Shown piece by piece: positions 42,342-44,230 of a DNA stretch of 44,230 bases (positions are counted from its first letter, which is position 1; every line of letters starts with the position of its first letter). Origin of the DNA: Cellulomonas sp. IC4_254. GTDB lineage: Bacteria > Actinomycetota > Actinomycetes > Actinomycetales > Cellulomonadaceae. The DNA lies in contig NZ_JAANNB010000006.1 in the NCBI RefSeq assembly GCF_011603975.1, positions 1 to 44,230 on the forward strand. Direction: 5' to 3'. Both the position numbers and the translations under genes were made by a program. The notes beneath the pieces are model-generated. The model searched no databases. It was not told the DNA's origin and worked only from the letters and a program-made list of their open reading frames with translations.

Positions 42342-42391
42342 GCTGCGGTCCGCGGCACCGCGCCGCCCTCCCCCGTGCTGGAGCACACCCC

Positions 42392-43693
42392 ATGACCGCT
42401 GCCCCGGGCACCGCCGTGCCTGCCACCACCCCGACCGACGCCGCCGCGACCGCACCCGACGGCGCACCCACCCCGCGCCGCGCGCTCCCGGTCTCCACCA
42501 CCGTGGTGCTCGCGCTGCTCACCGCGATCGCCCCGCTGGCGACCGATATGTACCTGCCCGCCTTCCCGCAGCTGGCCGTCGACCTCAGCACCAGCGCGAC
42601 CGCCGTGCAGCTGTCCCTGACCACGTTCATGGTCGGCCTGGCCCTCGGCCAGCTGGTGATCGGCCCGCTGTCCGACCAGCGCGGCCGCCGCGGCCTGCTG
42701 ATCGCCGGCAGCGCCCTGTGCGCCGTCGCCGGCCTGGCCTGCGCCCTCGCGCCGTCGATCGGGTTCCTGGTCGCCGCGCGGTTCGTCCAGGGGTTCGCCG
42801 GCGCCGCGGGCGTCGTGCTCAGCCGCGCCGTGGTCGCCGACCGCGCCCGGGGCACCGCGGCCGCCAAGCTGTTCGGGATCATGATGCTCATCCAGGGCGT
42901 CGCGCCGGTGCTCGCACCGCTCCTCGGCGGCACGCTGGTGACCGCCGTCGGCTGGCGCGGGGTGTTCGGCATCCTCGCCGGCGTCAGCGCGCTCATGCTG
43001 GTCGGCGTCCTGGCCCTCGTCCCGGAGACCCGCCCGCGCGAGGCGCGCACCTCCGGCGGCCTCGGCGCCACCGTCCGCGACGCCCGCACCGTCCTGGGCA
43101 ACCGGCGGTACCTCGGCTGGACCGGCGCCCTGGTGCTCGGGTTCGCGGCGATGTTCGCCTACATCTCGGCGTCGCCGTTCGTGCTGCAGAACGTGCTCGG
43201 GCTGTCGGTGGCCCCGTACTCGGTGGCGTTCGCGGCGAACGCGCTCGGCCTCGGCGTGGTCGCGGGGCTGGGCACGACGCTGGTGGAGCGCGTCGCGCCG
43301 CAGCGGCTGCTCGGCGTCGGCGTCACGGCCGTCGCCGTGCTGAGCGTGCTGCTGCTCCTCGACGCCGTGCTGCTGGGGCTGCCCCGCTGGCCGACGCTGG
43401 TCCTGCTGTTCCTGACGGTCAGCTCGCTGGGGCTGGTGTTCGGCAACGCCACGACGCTCGCCACGGACGAGGTCGCGCACGCCGCCGGCACCGGCTCCGC
43501 GGTCATGGGCGCGCTCCAGTTCGGCGTGGGCGCCGCGGTGTCGCCGCTGGTGGGCCTGGCGGGCGAGCGGACCGCCGTCCCCATGGCGGTGACCATGCTG
43601 GTGCTCGCGCTCGGCGCCGTCGCGGCGGCGCGGTTCGCCGCGACGGCACGCCCCGCGACCCCCGACCAGGAGCCCGTCCCGGCCGAGGCATGA
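42392..43693 (+). CDS. Bcr/CflA-type MFS multidrug exporter
   Basis: A 433-residue proton-driven drug exporter with 12 predicted helices. LALLTAIAPLATDMYLPAFPQLAVDL at 35-60 is the Bcr/CflA signature (ATDMYLPA), and GPLSDQRGRRGLLIAGS is MFS motif A between helices 2 and 3. The N-terminal 33 residues are Ala/Thr/Pro-rich. Substrates of the family include bicyclomycin, sulfonamides and chloramphenicol; this one is unknown. It is regulated by the divergent MarR protein. Confidence 0.9.
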   Translation: MTAAPGTAVPATTPTDAAATAPDGAPTPRRALPVSTTVVLALLTAIAPLATDMYLPAFPQLAVDLSTSATAVQLSLTTFMVGLALGQLVIGPLSDQRGRRGLLIAGSALCAVAGLACALAPSIGFLVAARFVQGFAGAAGVVLSRAVVADRARGTAAAKLFGIMMLIQGVAPVLAPLLGGTLVTAVGWRGVFGILAGVSALMLVGVLALVPETRPREARTSGGLGATVRDARTVLGNRRYLGWTGALVLGFAAMFAYISASPFVLQNVLGLSVAPYSVAFAANALGLGVVAGLGTTLVERVAPQRLLGVGVTAVAVLSVLLLLDAVLLGLPRWPTLVLLFLTVSSLGLVFGNATTLATDEVAHAAGTGSAVMGALQFGVGAAVSPLVGLAGERTAVPMAVTMLVLALGAVAAARFAATARPATPDQEPVPAEA

Positions 43694-43830
43694 CCGAGTT
43701 GACACGTCCTCGACCCGGCGCAGACCCGCAGATGGGGAGCGTGACACCCCCGCCGGACCCGTCGTGTGACAACCGTGTGAACCGTCCGCGCGCCGCGCTC
43801 CCCGAGGGGAGATGACGACCGGTCAGGACG

Positions 43831-43836
43831 TAGGGT
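43831..43836 (+). promoter_or_regulatory. -10 box of kgd
   Basis: TAGGGT gives a transcription start near 43843 and a leader of about 57 bases if translation begins at 43900. Confidence 0.4.
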
Positions 43837-43899
43837 GGTCCACGAACAGATCCGGCGATGACGCGGTCCGTGACCGCGGAGGAAGTGGGCGATCCTCGC

Positions 43900-44230
43900 G
43901 TGTCCCAGCATGCGGAGCCAGACGTGAACCGTGCCGACTTCGGCGCCAACACGTGGCTGGTGGACGAGCTGTACGAGCAGTACCTCCAGGACAAGACCGC
44001 GGTCGACCCGGCGTGGTGGGACTTCTTCGAGGGCTACAAGCCCTCGGCGCCCGCCGCGACGACGTCGGGGGCGGTCGCGGACGGTGGCGGCGCGGGGAGC
44101 ACCGGGGGGAACGGCGTGGTCGACGCCGCGCCCACCGGGACCGCGAGCGCCCCGTCCCCGGCGGCCCCGGCCGCGTCGGGGCCCGCGCCCACCCCGCAGG
44201 AGGCGGCCGCGCAGCCGGCTCCCGGGGCTC
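43900..44230 (+). CDS. kgd: Multifunctional 2-oxoglutarate metabolism enzyme (Kgd), 5' part
   Basis: Only the first 110 codons are in the window. RADFGANTWLVDELYEQYLQDKTAVDPAWWDFFEGY (about 11-46) is the N-terminal segment of the E1 component in actinobacterial Kgd, which combines E1 decarboxylase/synthase with an E2-like acyltransferase in the TCA cycle. It is followed by a long Ala/Pro/Gly linker, as expected before the E2-like domain. Three in-frame starts compete: ATG 43858, GTG 43900 and GTG 43924. I chose 43900 because the protein then begins MSQHAEPDVNRADFG; GGAGG at 43878 is too far to decide. Confidence 0.88.
   Translation, partial: MSQHAEPDVNRADFGANTWLVDELYEQYLQDKTAVDPAWWDFFEGYKPSAPAATTSGAVADGGGAGSTGGNGVVDAAPTGTASAPSPAAPAASGPAPTPQEAAAQPAPGA

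Noticed and set aside
43694..43899. CRP-like site at CGTGTGACAACCGTGTGAA between the MFS gene and kgd
   Set aside because: It is a direct, not inverted, repeat and lacks the TGTGA-N6-TCACA symmetry.

Overview
This 44.2 kb window is a stretch of core chromosome from a very GC-rich actinomycete. Gene content points to Micrococcales, most likely Cellulomonas or a close relative. The signs are the leuC-leuD-murA block with a divergent IclR regulator, the prfB-ftsE-ftsX-M23-smpB cluster, a 12-residue tmRNA tag ending in ALAA, Kgd-type 2-oxoglutarate metabolism, and very frequent GTG starts. The genus is inferred from protein character and gene order, not from a search. I see no insertion sequence, prophage, integrase or CRISPR array. 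No stretch longer than 300 bases lacks a gene.

Layout, left to right. 1-4.7 kb: leuC, leuD and murA on the minus strand, with iclR divergent. 4.8-5.3 kb: a hairpin-rich intergenic repeat, then tRNA-Glu(CTC) and tRNA-Gln(CTG) on the minus strand with a promoter and terminator. 5.4-10.2 kb: a lone methyltransferase (+), then a minus-strand operon of methyltransferase, FAH-family enzyme, gltX and HAD hydrolase. 10.4-13.4 kb: membrane acyltransferase-like protein, orphan solute-binding lipoprotein and GNAT enzyme (+). 13.4-15.2 kb: divergent pairs VOC/MarR and HxlR/RidA. 15.4-15.8 kb: ssrA (tmRNA). 16.0-19.3 kb: DUF6328 membrane protein, then a TetR regulator divergent from an ABC exporter. 19.3-23.3 kb: histidine phosphatase, a type II toxin-antitoxin pair, a LigC-like ATP-dependent ligase and NDH-2. 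23.3-27.1 kb: two overlapping alpha/beta hydrolases and a DUF255 thioredoxin-like protein. 27.1-32 kb: prfB, ftsE, ftsX, a LytM hydrolase and smpB (minus). 32-36.6 kb: aldose 1-epimerase, an anchored VanY-type peptidase and two CNNM/CorC-type transporters. 36.7-40.6 kb: a two-component system followed by a second ABC exporter. 40.6-43.7 kb: RtcB, a MarR regulator and a Bcr/CflA-type MFS exporter. The right edge cuts the 5' end of kgd.

Several units work together. leuC/leuD form isopropylmalate isomerase, and the divergent IclR protein is the likely regulator. FtsE/FtsX energise septal hydrolysis by the adjacent LytM protein. SmpB and ssrA, both in this window, form the trans-translation system. 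Three divergent pairs (VOC/MarR, TetR/ABC, MarR/MFS) show readable palindromic operators placed on promoter elements.

The most distinctive signal is regulatory. Sixteen genes, on both strands, have a TANNNT-like or CANNNT-like -10 box ending 6-8 bases before the start codon, which predicts leaderless mRNAs. In the VOC/MarR pair this yields a back-to-back promoter in which each of two identical operators supplies the -10 box of one promoter and the -35 box of the other. I found no clearly new multi-gene system; the novel-looking items are these operator layouts, a nested inverted repeat beside tRNA-Glu, an unusual TetR N-terminal extension and a possible leader peptide overlapping a CNNM start codon.
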